DNA of 64,000 nt from an uncultured Phycisphaerales bacterium (lineage in GTDB: Bacteria > Planctomycetota > Phycisphaerae > WQYP01): positions 1 through 64,000 of the forward strand of contig CAIMWO010000062.1 in the NCBI GenBank assembly GCA_903845195.1, in the 5' to 3' direction. The notes under the pieces were generated by a model. It was given only the letters and a program-made list of their open reading frames with translations. It searched no databases and was not told the origin of the DNA. Below, piece after piece: positions 15,398 through 24,089 of this stretch. The number at the start of each line of letters is the position of its first letter. Position 1 is the stretch's first letter. Both the position numbers and the translations under genes were made by a program.

Positions 15398-16540
15398 ATG
15401 ACCGCTGCAATCGAGGAAACTGCGCCGACTCAACTCTCCGACCGTTACCAGGTGACGGTGGAGCAGTGCATTCATTTCCGGCGCTGGGGATACCTGGTGG
15501 TGCCGCAACTGGTGGCCCAGGAGCACATTGCCGAGCTTCGCCAACACACCGAAGAGCTGATGCAGGGGCGGCTCCCGCAGCAGCGGCAAGTGATGGAGCG
15601 CGACCCGAGCAAGGACGACGGGGTGACGATTCAGAAGCTGGAAGCGCCGCCGGCGGACTTGTCGCCGGAGGAAAAGGCACAGTTCTTCCTGCGGATTCAC
15701 ATGCTGCATCGGCAACTGGAACTGCACGAGCGCTACATGCTGCATCCGCGCGTGCTGGATGTGCTGGAGGTGCTCATCGGTCCCGACGTGCTGGCCATGC
15801 AGACGATGCTGTTCCTCAAGCCGCCGGGCAAGCCGGGACAGGGATGGCACCAGGATTCGTATTACATCCCAACGCATCCCGACACGCTGTGCGGCGCGTG
15901 GATTGCGATCGATGACTGCGACGAAATGAACGGGGCGATGTGGATGGCCAAGGGGAGCGCCGCCGAGCCGGTCTACCCGCCCTGCCCGGGGATTCCTTAC
16001 GGCTTCGGCGATCGGCTGATCAGCGGGATCAAGCATGTGAAGCACGTTTCGGACACGAACGATGCGCGGAACTTTCTCTCGCCCATCGCCAACAAGTACG
16101 ACCAGGTGCTCATCTCCGCCAAGGCCGGCGATGTGGTGTTCTTCAACGGTCACATCCTGCACCGCAGCAAGGACAACTTCACGACGGACCGGTTCCGGCG
16201 TAGTTTTGTCAGCCATTACTGCAACGCCCGCAGCTTTACGCAGTGGGGCGCGGATGGCGGGTTTGACGCCGGACACGCGGCGCTCTGCCAGGATCCCATC
16301 ACCAAGATGACCAACGGCAGTCACATCCTCGCCCGCGGCGATACGCATCTGCCTTTCGCCCGGCCGCGGTTCGGCACGGCCTGCGCGGCACTGCTGTCGG
16401 CGGAAGAACGCCGGCAGGAAAGCGAATTTGCCGCCCGCATGATTGCCAACACCAACGACGGCCTGATGGGCTGCGCGATCGCGGAGCCGCCGGAAGATGA
16501 TCATGATGCGCCCAAGGCCGCCAATGCGGGCGGATATTAA
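15398..16540 (+). CDS. Phytanoyl-CoA dioxygenase (PhyH) family Fe(II)/2-oxoglutarate oxygenase
   Basis: 380 residues. The iron triad of the PhyH family is visible: H151 and D153 in GWHQDSYYIPTH and the distal H255 in NGHILHRSKDN, with arginines at 267-268 (FRRSF) suitable for 2-oxoglutarate. LFLKPPGKPGQGWHQDS and the acidic stretch GAWIAIDDCDEMNGAMWM are typical of the double-stranded beta-helix core. There is no signal peptide, so it acts in the cytoplasm. Planctomycetes carry many such genes; the substrate (a lipid, a sugar acid or a secondary metabolite) cannot be told. It stands alone, followed by tRNA-Glu. Confidence 0.85.
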   Translation: MTAAIEETAPTQLSDRYQVTVEQCIHFRRWGYLVVPQLVAQEHIAELRQHTEELMQGRLPQQRQVMERDPSKDDGVTIQKLEAPPADLSPEEKAQFFLRIHMLHRQLELHERYMLHPRVLDVLEVLIGPDVLAMQTMLFLKPPGKPGQGWHQDSYYIPTHPDTLCGAWIAIDDCDEMNGAMWMAKGSAAEPVYPPCPGIPYGFGDRLISGIKHVKHVSDTNDARNFLSPIANKYDQVLISAKAGDVVFFNGHILHRSKDNFTTDRFRRSFVSHYCNARSFTQWGADGGFDAGHAALCQDPITKMTNGSHILARGDTHLPFARPRFGTACAALLSAEERRQESEFAARMIANTNDGLMGCAIAEPPEDDHDAPKAANAGGY

Positions 16541-16598
16541 GGGCCGAATCCTCCGCGTTTGACACTACCCCAGCGTATGCCTACATTGGTTGATCTCT

Positions 16599-16671
16599 GC
16601 CCCCATCGTCTAGCGGCCTAGGACGCCGCCCTCTCACGGCGGTGACACGGGTTCGAATCCCGTTGGGGGTA
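16599..16671 (+). tRNA. tRNA-Glu (anticodon CTC)
   Basis: A 73-base cloverleaf: acceptor GCCCCCA pairs with TGGGGGT (one G-U at the end), the D-arm contains GTCTAGCGGCCTAGGAC, the anticodon stem CCGCC/GGCGG encloses loop CTCTCAC, and the T-arm is ACGGGTTCGAATCCCGT. The discriminator is A. CCA is not encoded. It reads GAG. Confidence 0.95.
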
Positions 16672-16681
16672 CGTGAACGGG

Positions 16682-16720
16682 AAATGCCCCACGCCGCGTC
16701 CTGCGTGGGGCGTTTCATTT
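16682..16720 (+). terminator. Rho-independent terminator after tRNA-Glu
   Basis: GCCCCACGC (16686-16694) pairs with GCGTGGGGC (16703-16711), flanked by AAAT and GTTT, then CATTTTT. A strong GC stem with a T-rich tail. Confidence 0.85.
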
Positions 16721-16743
16721 TTGCGGGCTGCCGAAGTGGTAAC

Positions 16744-16767
16744 CACGAAGGCACGAAGACACGAAGC
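16744..16767. repeat. Octamer array CACGAAGN, 3 copies
   Basis: CACGAAGG, CACGAAGA and CACGAAGC stand in tandem between the tRNA terminator and tadA. The unit is 8 bases long, like the GTGTCGGG family and unlike the heptamers. Confidence 0.8.
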
Positions 16768-16800
16768 TCGCTTTGGAAATAAGCATTCAGGGAAATCTTC

Positions 16801-17310
16801 ATGCCTGTGACGCTCGATCATGTGGCCTTTATGCGGGTGGCGTTGGAGTTAGCGCGGGAGGCGGGGGCGCGGGAAGAGATTCCCGTCGGGGCGATCGTAG
16901 TGCATCATCCGGTGGGGGGGCAGCAGCGCGTCATCGGCCGCGGGTTCAACTTGCGGGAGCGGGAGTGCGATCCGTCGGCGCATGCCGAGATCGTGGCGAT
17001 GCGCGAGGCGGGGCGGGCGCTGGGCTACTGGCGGCTGGTCGATTGCACGCTGTATGTGACGCTGGAGCCGTGCCCGATGTGCGCCGGGGCGATGGTGCAG
17101 GGGCGGCTGGAGCGGGTGGTGTATGGGGCGCGGGATCCGAAGGCCGGGGCGGTGAGCACGCTGTACCAGTTGTGCAGTGATCCGCGGTGGAATCACCGGG
17201 TGGAGGTGGTGGCAGATGTATTGGCGGACGAAGCGGCGGCGTTACTTCGCGAATTTTTTGCAGCACGGCGGAAGTCAAACGTGAAGGGCGGAACGCTTTC
17301 GGAAGAATGA
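16801..17310 (+). CDS. tadA: tRNA-specific adenosine deaminase
   Basis: 169 residues, the usual length. It converts A34 to inosine in the wobble position of tRNA-Arg(ACG). The zinc site is complete: H61-A-E63, with E63 as proton shuttle, and P90-C91-P92-M93-C94. IPVGAIVV and TLYVTLEPCPMCAGAM match the TadA core closely, and the C-terminal helix continues to about residue 155. It lies between two tRNA genes, neither of which is its known substrate. Confidence 0.93.
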   Translation: MPVTLDHVAFMRVALELAREAGAREEIPVGAIVVHHPVGGQQRVIGRGFNLRERECDPSAHAEIVAMREAGRALGYWRLVDCTLYVTLEPCPMCAGAMVQGRLERVVYGARDPKAGAVSTLYQLCSDPRWNHRVEVVADVLADEAAALLREFFAARRKSNVKGGTLSEE

Positions 17311-17369
17311 TCGGCCCGGATTGAACGGCCTGCCCGCTTCGGCTATTATTCCCAGCGAGTCATCCATCC

Positions 17370-17440
17370 TGGGGGATGGTGTAACGGTAGCACTGCAGAC
17401 TCTGACTCTGCCTGTCTAGGTTCGAATCCTAGTCCCCCAG
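17370..17440 (+). tRNA. tRNA-Gln (anticodon CTG)
   Basis: A 71-base cloverleaf: acceptor TGGGGGA/TCCCCCA, D-arm with GTGTAACGGTAGCAC, anticodon stem GCAGA/TCTGC around CTCTGAC, T-arm CTAGGTTCGAATCCTAG, discriminator G. CCA is not encoded. It reads CAG. Confidence 0.95.
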
Positions 17441-17552
17441 CTTCCTGTCAGATGGTGCTGCGCGACGGCCGCAGGATTACTAAGACCTTGATATCGTTTG
17501 TCGCTCGACTTGCAGAGGTTCCGGGGAGGGGAAAATCCCGGAGTATTCGACG

Positions 17553-18632
17553 ATGTCGTCACCAGCCACCGCCTCAGACCCGGTTGTCTCCGCAACTCCA
17601 CAAATGGCCAGCAAGAAGCGCGATCCCGGGCTCGATGCCGTCCGCTTTCTGGCCGCAGCGCTGATCGTCTGGTTGCACGCGATGGAGATCAGCCCCCATC
17701 TGACGAAACTGGCGGTCATCGGACGCGGCTCGGTGCCGTTCTTCGCCATGGCCGCCGTGCTGCTGATGGGCCAAAGCCTGCGGCGGGATCCGGCTCGTCC
17801 CTATGGCGCGTACGCCTGGTCGCGGGTGGTGCGCATCTACGGCCCGTTTCTCGTTTGGACGATTCTGTACCTGTTGTTCCGTAACGCCAAGTACATCATC
17901 AGCGGCCATACCGGCGACTTGCAGATCAACCCCGGGCTGCTGCTGGGTTCGGCGGCGCATCACCTCTGGTTCCTGCCATTCCTCCTTATTGTTTGCCTGG
18001 TGATGTTTCCGATCGTGCGGATTATCGTTCGCGGCGGGCCTACGGCGCGCCTGGTGGCGGCGTTGTGTGCAGTGGCGGGTCTGGCGATTGCGTTCATCAA
18101 CATTCCATGGTCGACGGCACCCGCCGTTGAGCAGCAGCGCGTCACAGCCTGGGAAGGTACGCTGGGTGCGGCCAGCTATCTGGGGGGGCTTGGTTGGTGG
18201 GCGCTTCCCGCGGTCTTCTGGGGCGCTGCCCTCGTGGCAGTGGATACCCAAGTGATCAAGTGGCTGGCGCGGTGGCGGCGTTTGGCCTTCGCGAGTGCCG
18301 TGCTGGCCATCCTCGGTTGCGTAACAGCCCTGCTTCTGCTGGGGCGGTTCAGCTTTCTGGAGAATATTTATGGGGTCGCCTTTCTGGCGGCCGCACTGTT
18401 GCCATGGAAAGGGCGAATCGTCGACTTCCTCGCATATCTGGGGCGCTATGCGTACGGCATCTACCTGATTCACGTGGCAGTGGGTCTGGGTATGGAGATG
18501 TTTGTCGTGCGCGACCGCAACAGCGCGTCATTTCCGGTCATCTTTGGGCTGATGCTGGCCACGCTGGTCATCAGCACCCTTCTAGCCGTATTGATCGGGC
18601 GGTTCCGTGCCACGCGGTGGCTGGCGCCCTGA
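17553..18632 (+). CDS. Acyltransferase-3 family membrane protein
   Basis: 359 residues with about ten hydrophobic helices. The start of the fold, GLDAVRFLAAALIVWLHA with its membrane histidine (residue 42), is typical of the acyltransferase-3 family, as are YAWSRVVRIYGPFLVW and HHLWFLPFLLIVC. These enzymes move acyl groups (often acetyl or succinyl) onto sugars of exported glycans, with the donor on the cytoplasmic side. YGIYLIHVAVG near the end is another family mark. There is no neighbouring glycan cluster, so the acceptor is unknown. Its end is 36 bases from the convergent hydrolase gene. Confidence 0.8.
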   Translation: MSSPATASDPVVSATPQMASKKRDPGLDAVRFLAAALIVWLHAMEISPHLTKLAVIGRGSVPFFAMAAVLLMGQSLRRDPARPYGAYAWSRVVRIYGPFLVWTILYLLFRNAKYIISGHTGDLQINPGLLLGSAAHHLWFLPFLLIVCLVMFPIVRIIVRGGPTARLVAALCAVAGLAIAFINIPWSTAPAVEQQRVTAWEGTLGAASYLGGLGWWALPAVFWGAALVAVDTQVIKWLARWRRLAFASAVLAILGCVTALLLLGRFSFLENIYGVAFLAAALLPWKGRIVDFLAYLGRYAYGIYLIHVAVGLGMEMFVVRDRNSASFPVIFGLMLATLVISTLLAVLIGRFRATRWLAP

Positions 18633-18668
18633 ACCAGACCGTTCTTTGCGAGCGCTGGCCGTGGTTGC

Positions 18669-19556
18669 TTAGTGTGCCAACCCGGCCGTTGCCCACAGCC
18701 ATTCGACTTGCCGGCCGAACTCGTCCCAGGCGGCTTGATCCATGCCGGTGTTGTGGGTGGCGTTGGGCAAATCGATCAGGTGCGTTGGGCCGGCGTATTT
18801 TGCGAGAATCATTCGCTGAAATTGCACGGGCACCACTTCGTCTTTTTCAGATAGCACGAACACCGCCGGGGCTTTGGCGCGTGTTGCGTTGGCCAGTGAA
18901 TCCAGGTCTGAGGGAATGGCCAGTGATGCCGGCCCGGCCAGCAACCAGAGGTTCCACCAGCCATGATGCTGCAGAATCAACCGCTTCAGAGGCGGTGGGT
19001 TCTGGATCGTGGCGCCGGCCACGTCGCGCCGGGCGAGCACGCACAGGGCGGCGGTCGTTCCGACGCTGTTGGCCTGCACAAAAATCGGCCGCGATCCCGC
19101 TTTCGCACGCACCGCATCGTAAGCCGCCAGCGCCGCTGGGCCGATCTTCTCCAGATACGCCGGCCCCGTGCTGCCGCCAAATCCCGGATAGTTCATTCCC
19201 ACCAGTTCCACCGGTTTGTCGCCCCATTGAGCCGCGTTGAACGTCGCCCAGCGTTCCGCCCGATCGGCATTGCCGACGAAATACATGACAAACGCCACTG
19301 GTTCGACGGTCTTCGCCCCCGGCGAACGCGCGTGCCACAGTTCCAGCGCATCGCCATTGGCCAATGTCAGCACTTCCCGCTCCGCCCCCTTCGCATCCAT
19401 CGCGTCTGTGGTTGGATGCAAAATCAAATGATCCGGCAAATGCCCCAAACACCCCGCCAGCACTAACAGCAAATAGACCACCGTCGCCCAACGCAGCCGG
19501 TTTAACCAGCGCCATTTCTGTTTTGCCGGCGCTGCGATTATTGGCGGAGTTGCCAT
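18669..19556 (-). CDS. Membrane-anchored alpha/beta hydrolase
   Basis: 295 residues. One hydrophobic segment at 22-40 (VVYLLLVLAGCLGH) contains LAGC36, so it may be a lipoprotein or a signal-anchored protein. The hydrolase core shows NYPGFGGS (122-129), nucleophile S164 in ANSVG, acid D in SEKDEVVP, and His in NATHNTGMD. The nucleophile elbow has Ala in place of the first Gly of GxSxG, a change tolerated in the fold. It follows mlaA by 36 bases in the same direction and may be the last gene of the mla operon. Substrate unknown; a lipid or ester role would fit the context but is inference. Confidence 0.7.
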   Translation of the reverse strand: MATPPIIAAPAKQKWRWLNRLRWATVVYLLLVLAGCLGHLPDHLILHPTTDAMDAKGAEREVLTLANGDALELWHARSPGAKTVEPVAFVMYFVGNADRAERWATFNAAQWGDKPVELVGMNYPGFGGSTGPAYLEKIGPAALAAYDAVRAKAGSRPIFVQANSVGTTAALCVLARRDVAGATIQNPPPLKRLILQHHGWWNLWLLAGPASLAIPSDLDSLANATRAKAPAVFVLSEKDEVVPVQFQRMILAKYAGPTHLIDLPNATHNTGMDQAAWDEFGRQVEWLWATAGLAH

Positions 19557-19592
19557 CGTTGATCCCTACGCATGAGGAGAAGATTCAAGTGC

Positions 19593-20429
19593 TCATTTGT
19601 TGTTGCTGGTTGTTGGAGACCTTGGGGCCACAGGTTGCGTCTGCGTCGCAGGCGCGGTCGCCGGCTGAGTGGACGGCTGCGTAGCGGGTGCCGTGGTCGG
19701 ACCGCTTTCATCCTCGTACATGTCCTGGTTCGCCGGCGCCTCGCTGCCTGAGATTTTCGCCCGTCGATATTCCAAGTAGGCGTGGCGCGTAAAAGCATAC
19801 GGGTCGATCGCCGCCTGATCACGGAAGCGCACCTCGCGATCCAAGCGCGAGCGCGAATCGACCGCCTGCAGCGCAAAGAGCGGAATCGTGACGTACCAGG
19901 GCGGATCGATCCAGGTGACCGGGTTCGTCAGAATTCCCACGCCAATATCCGGCGCATCGCGCACGCACGACGGCCCGAACAGCGGCAGCACCAGGTACGG
20001 CCCGGCGTCGGCGCCCCATTTGCCCAGAGTCATCCCAAAATCGTTGTCATGCGATGGCAGATTCCAGCGCGTTGCGACATCAAAAATGCCTGCGATTCCC
20101 ACCGTCGTGTTCACACCCATGCGTCCGGCATCCGACCACCCCTGCTGCCACTGGCCCTGGAGGAAATCGTTGAGGATGACGTCGCCGTATTGGAGGTTGT
20201 CGTAGCCGTTGCCGATGCAGGTTCGTACCGGCTTGGGGATGATTTTGACGTAGCCGTCGGCCAGAGGTTTGAGGGCGTAATGATCCAAGTTGTCGTTGAA
20301 GCTGTAGAAGAAGCGGTTGGTTTTCTCCCACGGATCAATGTTCTTGGGATCGTTGGCGCAGCCGCCCAGTGCACCGATCATCAGAATGCCACCGAAGATG
20401 CAGACCAGGCACTGAGTCAAGATTCGCAC
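19593..20429 (-). CDS. mlaA: MlaA outer-membrane lipoprotein of phospholipid transport
   Basis: 278 residues with a GTG start at 20429 after AAGGA. Lipobox GALGGC gives the acylated C24. The body matches MlaA/VacJ: NDPWEKTNRFFYSFND, ...DGYVKIIPKPVRTCIGNGYDNL, ND-FLQGQW, FGMTLGKWGADAGPYLVLPLFGPS. MlaA sits in the outer membrane and passes mislocalised phospholipids to the periplasmic carrier MlaC. The last 50 residues are a Thr/Pro/Ala/Gln-rich tail not usual in the family. It is the fifth gene of the cassette mlaF-E-D-C-A. Confidence 0.92.
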   Translation of the reverse strand: MRILTQCLVCIFGGILMIGALGGCANDPKNIDPWEKTNRFFYSFNDNLDHYALKPLADGYVKIIPKPVRTCIGNGYDNLQYGDVILNDFLQGQWQQGWSDAGRMGVNTTVGIAGIFDVATRWNLPSHDNDFGMTLGKWGADAGPYLVLPLFGPSCVRDAPDIGVGILTNPVTWIDPPWYVTIPLFALQAVDSRSRLDREVRFRDQAAIDPYAFTRHAYLEYRRAKISGSEAPANQDMYEDESGPTTAPATQPSTQPATAPATQTQPVAPRSPTTSNNK

Positions 20430-20465
20430 GAGGAATCCTTTATGAAGTGAATGGGTCGTAATAAG

Positions 20466-21086
20466 CTACTTGCCGCTGTCGGCGTTTTTGTCTTTGAGCA
20501 TTTTGATCAACCGGTCGTAGCCGCCGTTTTCCATGATGTCCTTGAACTGGGCGCGGAAATTGGCCATGAGGCTGACGCCGTCGATGGTGACGTCGATGAT
20601 TTTCCACTGCTGATCTTTCTGGCGCAGGCGATAATCGACCTTGGCGACTTCCTGTTTCTTTCCTTCTTTCATGCCCATGATGCGGGTCTGCACGGTCCAG
20701 TCGCCGCGGACTTCCTCGCGGTCGCCGACGACGTTGATATCCTCATCGGTATATTCGTCGACGGTGTGGCCGTAGGTGGCCGCCACGTGCTTGCGGAATT
20801 CCGCGACGAATTCCTTGTGTTGATCATCCGAGAGGTTGCGCCAGTACGCGCCCAGCGCGAGCCGCGCGAGCACTTCAAAATCCATCGTCTGAAAGGCGAT
20901 CGAGCGGACTTTTTCGTTCTTTTCCGGCTTGGTGAGCTTGGTGTCGCGCAGCACAGCGAGAACATCCTGCATCACTTTTTCAATGATCGAGCGTGGCGTG
21001 GCTGCGGATTCGGCGGCGAGGCTCCAGGAGTTCAGCGCAAGTGCGCCGGAAAGAACCACGAGAACACTACATTTCCAACATTTCAT
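20466..21086 (-). CDS. mlaC: MlaC periplasmic phospholipid-binding protein
   Basis: 206 residues from the ATG at 21086, which follows GGGAG by 8 bases; the longer frame is unlikely. Signal peptide at about 1-27 (LSGALALNSWSLAAES). The MlaC fold is visible: TPRSIIEKVMQDVLAVLRD, VRSIAFQTMDFEVLARLALGAYWRNLSDDQHKEFVAEFRKHVAATYGHTVDEY, and VDYRLRQKDQQWKIIDVTIDGVSLMANFRAQF. It carries phospholipids between the outer-membrane MlaA and the inner-membrane MlaFED complex. It lies 51 bases after mlaD and 36 before mlaA. Confidence 0.92.
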   Translation of the reverse strand: MKCWKCSVLVVLSGALALNSWSLAAESAATPRSIIEKVMQDVLAVLRDTKLTKPEKNEKVRSIAFQTMDFEVLARLALGAYWRNLSDDQHKEFVAEFRKHVAATYGHTVDEYTDEDINVVGDREEVRGDWTVQTRIMGMKEGKKQEVAKVDYRLRQKDQQWKIIDVTIDGVSLMANFRAQFKDIMENGGYDRLIKMLKDKNADSGK

Positions 21087-21137
21087 AGGCCGTACTCCCA
21101 CCCTATTGAATCGCAAAACGAGCGGATTGCCAAATCA

Positions 21138-21641
21138 TCAGTCCGTGGATTTGGCCGGTTTCGTAGCGGTGGTCGCGGATTTGTTCGCATCGCCTTTGGT
21201 TAATCCATAGACGACCTGTCCGAGCACGCGCTCCAGAATCATCGCCGATTCGGTGTAGGTGATCTTATCGCCGGACTTGAGCAACTGCTCATCCCCGCCT
21301 GGCTGCAATTCGATATAGCGATCACCTAGCATCCCCGCGGTGACGATTGCTGCTGAAGTATCGATAGGCAGTTTGAGGTTGGAATCCAGGTCCAGTACGA
21401 CCTGTGCGCGGTAATCTTTGTCGAGCGTGATGGCCTTGACCTCGCCGACGTGAACGCCCGCGATGACCACCGGCGAGCGCACGGTCAGGTCTCCGGTCTC
21501 GTTGAAGCCCGCGGTCACTTTCAGGCCTCCGTGGCCGTGCCAGGTGAAGCCGCCGATGCTGATCGACAGGTACGCCAGCGCCGCGAGGCCCGCGAGCACG
21601 AAAAGTCCCACGATGAAATCCCTGCCGGGCGACCGATCCAT
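21138..21641 (-). CDS. mlaD: MlaD, MCE-domain substrate-binding subunit
   Basis: 167 residues. A single N-terminal membrane helix at 9-30 is followed by an MCE domain (about 37-115): GLKVTAGFNETGDLTVRSPVVIAGVHVGEVKAI and TAGMLGDRYIELQPGG. Length and layout match MlaD, which forms a hexameric ring under the MlaE permease. The stop of mlaE is 3 bases upstream of its start. The C-terminal tail is Lys/Thr/Ala-rich. Confidence 0.93.
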   Translation of the reverse strand: MDRSPGRDFIVGLFVLAGLAALAYLSISIGGFTWHGHGGLKVTAGFNETGDLTVRSPVVIAGVHVGEVKAITLDKDYRAQVVLDLDSNLKLPIDTSAAIVTAGMLGDRYIELQPGGDEQLLKSGDKITYTESAMILERVLGQVVYGLTKGDANKSATTATKPAKSTD

Positions 21642-21644
21642 GAT

Positions 21645-22421
21645 TCAAACTCCCCAAAGCGCTGTGATGATGTAGTCGAACAGTAAGACCGAGACCGATC
21701 CGATGACCACCGTCGAGGTGGTGGCGGAACTGACGCCTTCAGATGTGGGCTTGCTGGTATATCCGCGGTAGGTGGCGATGAGTCCCAGTAGCACGCCGAA
21801 GACGACGGATTTAATCAGCCCGCCGCCGACGTCGGTATGGAAGTCGACGGAGGAGCGCAGGCTGGACATGTAGCTGCCGGGATCGCCGCCCATGAAGCCG
21901 ATGCCCACGATATAGCCGCCGAGCATGCCGCAGACGATGAATATGCAGGTCAGCAGAGGGACGACTGCGAACATCGCCAGGGCCTTGGGCATGATGACGA
22001 AATGTACGGGGTCGATCGACTGCATCCGCAGGCCGTCGAGTTGTTCCGTGGCGACCATCGTGCCGATTTCGGCCGTGGCTGCGGAGCCGGCGCGCCCGGT
22101 GAGCAGCAGCGCCGTGACCACGGGTCCAAGTTCGCGGATCAGGCTCAACCCCACCAGGGCTCCCAGCGAGCGGTCGGCGCCGAAGCGTGACAGCGTGTGA
22201 TAGCCCTGCAATCCGACGACCATTCCCACCGCCACGCCGCACACGCCGATGATGATCAGCGACAGCACGCCCAGCTTGTGCAACTCGCGCCAGAAAGCGC
22301 CGACGCGCACCGGCGGCATGACGATGCAGCGGCCGACATCGGCGCTGAACACCGCCATCCTGCCCAAGTGCTGCACGAACGTCAGCGACTTGTATCCCAC
22401 CAGCGCGATCGGATTAAACAT
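21645..22421 (-). CDS. mlaE: MlaE permease of the phospholipid ABC transporter
   Basis: 258 residues from the ATG at 22421, set by a GGGAGG ribosome site that also spans the stop of mlaF 4 bases away. Family marks: VGLQGYHTLSRFGADRSLGALVGLSLIRELGPVVTALLLTGRAGSAATAEIGTM (coupling-helix and conserved REL-GP region), and FGVLLGLIATYRGYTSKPTSEGVSSATTSTVV. Five to six membrane helices. It works with MlaF, MlaD and MlaC. Confidence 0.94.
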   Translation of the reverse strand: MFNPIALVGYKSLTFVQHLGRMAVFSADVGRCIVMPPVRVGAFWRELHKLGVLSLIIIGVCGVAVGMVVGLQGYHTLSRFGADRSLGALVGLSLIRELGPVVTALLLTGRAGSAATAEIGTMVATEQLDGLRMQSIDPVHFVIMPKALAMFAVVPLLTCIFIVCGMLGGYIVGIGFMGGDPGSYMSSLRSSVDFHTDVGGGLIKSVVFGVLLGLIATYRGYTSKPTSEGVSSATTSTVVIGSVSVLLFDYIITALWGV

Positions 22422-22425
22422 CGGG

Positions 22426-23280
22426 TTATTCCCTCCCCGCCGGCTGTTCCATGCCGTCATTGAGAAACTCGGCGGCTTCCTTATCGGGGCCGCGGCGCAG
22501 TTCCTCCGGCCGTCCTTCCACCGCACGTTTGCCCAGCAGGAGCAGCACGCGATCCGCCATGCGCATGGTCGAGGGCACGTGATGCGAAACCACGATGAGT
22601 GTGATGGTGTGTTTTTGATTGATCGCCATCAGCAGCGCCTCGATCCGCTTGATCGACACGGGATCGAGGCCGGAGAAGGGTTCATCGCAGAGCAGAATCG
22701 TCGGTTTGCGTATGATGGCCCGGGCCAGGGCGACGCGGCGCAACATGCCGCCGGAAAGCTGACCCGGCAGCAGTTCCGCCACATCTTCCACGCCGACGGC
22801 CTTGAGCGTCGCATGGACCTCCTGGGCAATCTCCGACCGGCTCATGCGGGATTGTTCCTGCAGCGGCAGCGCCAGGTTTTCAAAGACATTGTAAGAGTCA
22901 AGTAGCGCGCCACCCTGGAAGAGCATGCCCAGTTTCTTGCGGACGTTGTAAAGGCCGCGTTCCGAGAGGCCCGTCACATCCTGGCCGTCGACGATGACCG
23001 ATCCGGTCTGCGGAGAGATCAGGCCGCCGATGAGCCGCAGGACCGTGCTTTTCCCCGAGCCGCTGCCGCCAAGAATCACCGAGATGCGTCCGCGCGGGAA
23101 TCCGCAGGAAAGGTTTTCGAAGACCTTTCGTTCGCCATACGACATACTCACGTGATCGAGGGCGACATGCATCGTCTTGTCGAGACGGGCATGCGGCCGA
23201 CGAATTTCGTCGGCACTTCCAGTGAGCCGGGAGAATAATCCCTTCAGCATCACCGGCCCGTTATTGACGAGCGTCTGCAT
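22426..23280 (-). CDS. mlaF: MlaF ATPase of the phospholipid ABC transporter
   Basis: 284 residues. Walker A GGSGSGKST at 71-79, Q-loop FQGGALLDS from 121 (the GGAL after Gln is typical of MlaF), signature LSGGM at 175-179, Walker B ILLCDEP at 195-201, H-loop VVSHH. A 37-residue N-terminal extension precedes the ABC fold. First gene of the operon. No MlaB (STAS) gene, the usual small partner of MlaF, is found near. Confidence 0.93.
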   Translation of the reverse strand: MQTLVNNGPVMLKGLFSRLTGSADEIRRPHARLDKTMHVALDHVSMSYGERKVFENLSCGFPRGRISVILGGSGSGKSTVLRLIGGLISPQTGSVIVDGQDVTGLSERGLYNVRKKLGMLFQGGALLDSYNVFENLALPLQEQSRMSRSEIAQEVHATLKAVGVEDVAELLPGQLSGGMLRRVALARAIIRKPTILLCDEPFSGLDPVSIKRIEALLMAINQKHTITLIVVSHHVPSTMRMADRVLLLLGKRAVEGRPEELRRGPDKEAAEFLNDGMEQPAGRE

Positions 23281-23467
23281 GATGAACCTTTCGCGAAGAA
23301 GTCATTTCAAAAAGCCAGAAGTCGATCCCCAGATGCATTATGACACAGATCGAGCACTCTTCAACTCAGCAAATTCACCAATGCGGTACTTGTCCCTCAA
23401 GACGCAGATTCTTTGTCGGAATTCCGGAGATTGCCGCGGAATTCCGCGCCGACCATTCAATTATCTC

Positions 23468-23968
23468 TCACACGTGCTGCCGAACCCATGAAGGCGGATC
23501 GCTGGCCGGGAACGATTCCTCAGATGCCTCTTCGACCGAATCCTCTTCGGGTTTCTTTTGCTGCTCGCCCTCGCTCGGCCGGGCCTCCGCGCTTTTCAGC
23601 ACGAACCGCGGCATCCCCACCACCTCGAACTCCACATGGTCCCCCGCATGGAATCCTTGCGCCGGTTGCTCCAGCGGCAATACTGCGTGCACGGGATAGC
23701 CTACTTCGACCAGCAGTTCATTCTTCTGCGGATCTACCCCCAGCACCTCTCCCTGCATGTGACTCGGCTTGCCGATGATCGGGTCGGTGAAATTTCCCCC
23801 GACATCGATGGCTTCCACCTTTCGGGCATGGGCGTACGCCTCGCCTTCCATGCGATGGCCGGGTGCGGTGTGCGTTGCCCCGCCGATTTCATACCAATGC
23901 TCGTAGGTGGTCTGGGGAATTCCCAGCGTCGCGACACTTCCGTTGATGGCCTGCAAAATAGCCTTCAT
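23468..23968 (-). CDS. Unknown cytoplasmic protein with SFPASDPPS tail motif
   Basis: 166 residues from ATG 23968, set by GGGAGG 6 bases upstream. The body (MKAILQAINGS...GEVLGVDPQKNELLVEVGYPVHAVLP) looks like a small beta-rich domain of about 120 residues and has no signal peptide. The last 25 residues are charged and end EEASEESFPASDPPSWVRQHV; the motif ESFPASDPPS occurs at the end of many small bacterial proteins and has no agreed function. It stands alone upstream of mlaF in the same direction, 187 bases away. I do not recognise the main domain. Confidence 0.6.
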   Translation of the reverse strand: MKAILQAINGSVATLGIPQTTYEHWYEIGGATHTAPGHRMEGEAYAHARKVEAIDVGGNFTDPIIGKPSHMQGEVLGVDPQKNELLVEVGYPVHAVLPLEQPAQGFHAGDHVEFEVVGMPRFVLKSAEARPSEGEQQKKPEEDSVEEASEESFPASDPPSWVRQHV

Positions 23969-24089
23969 GATCGCCTCCCTCTCGTACATTTTCGATCATA
24001 GAACGCGCAGGCGGAAATTTCTTCGATGATTACAGAATGCGAATATTCATGGATCGCCACAGAGGCGTGCGCCGGAAATTCGGTTGAGC

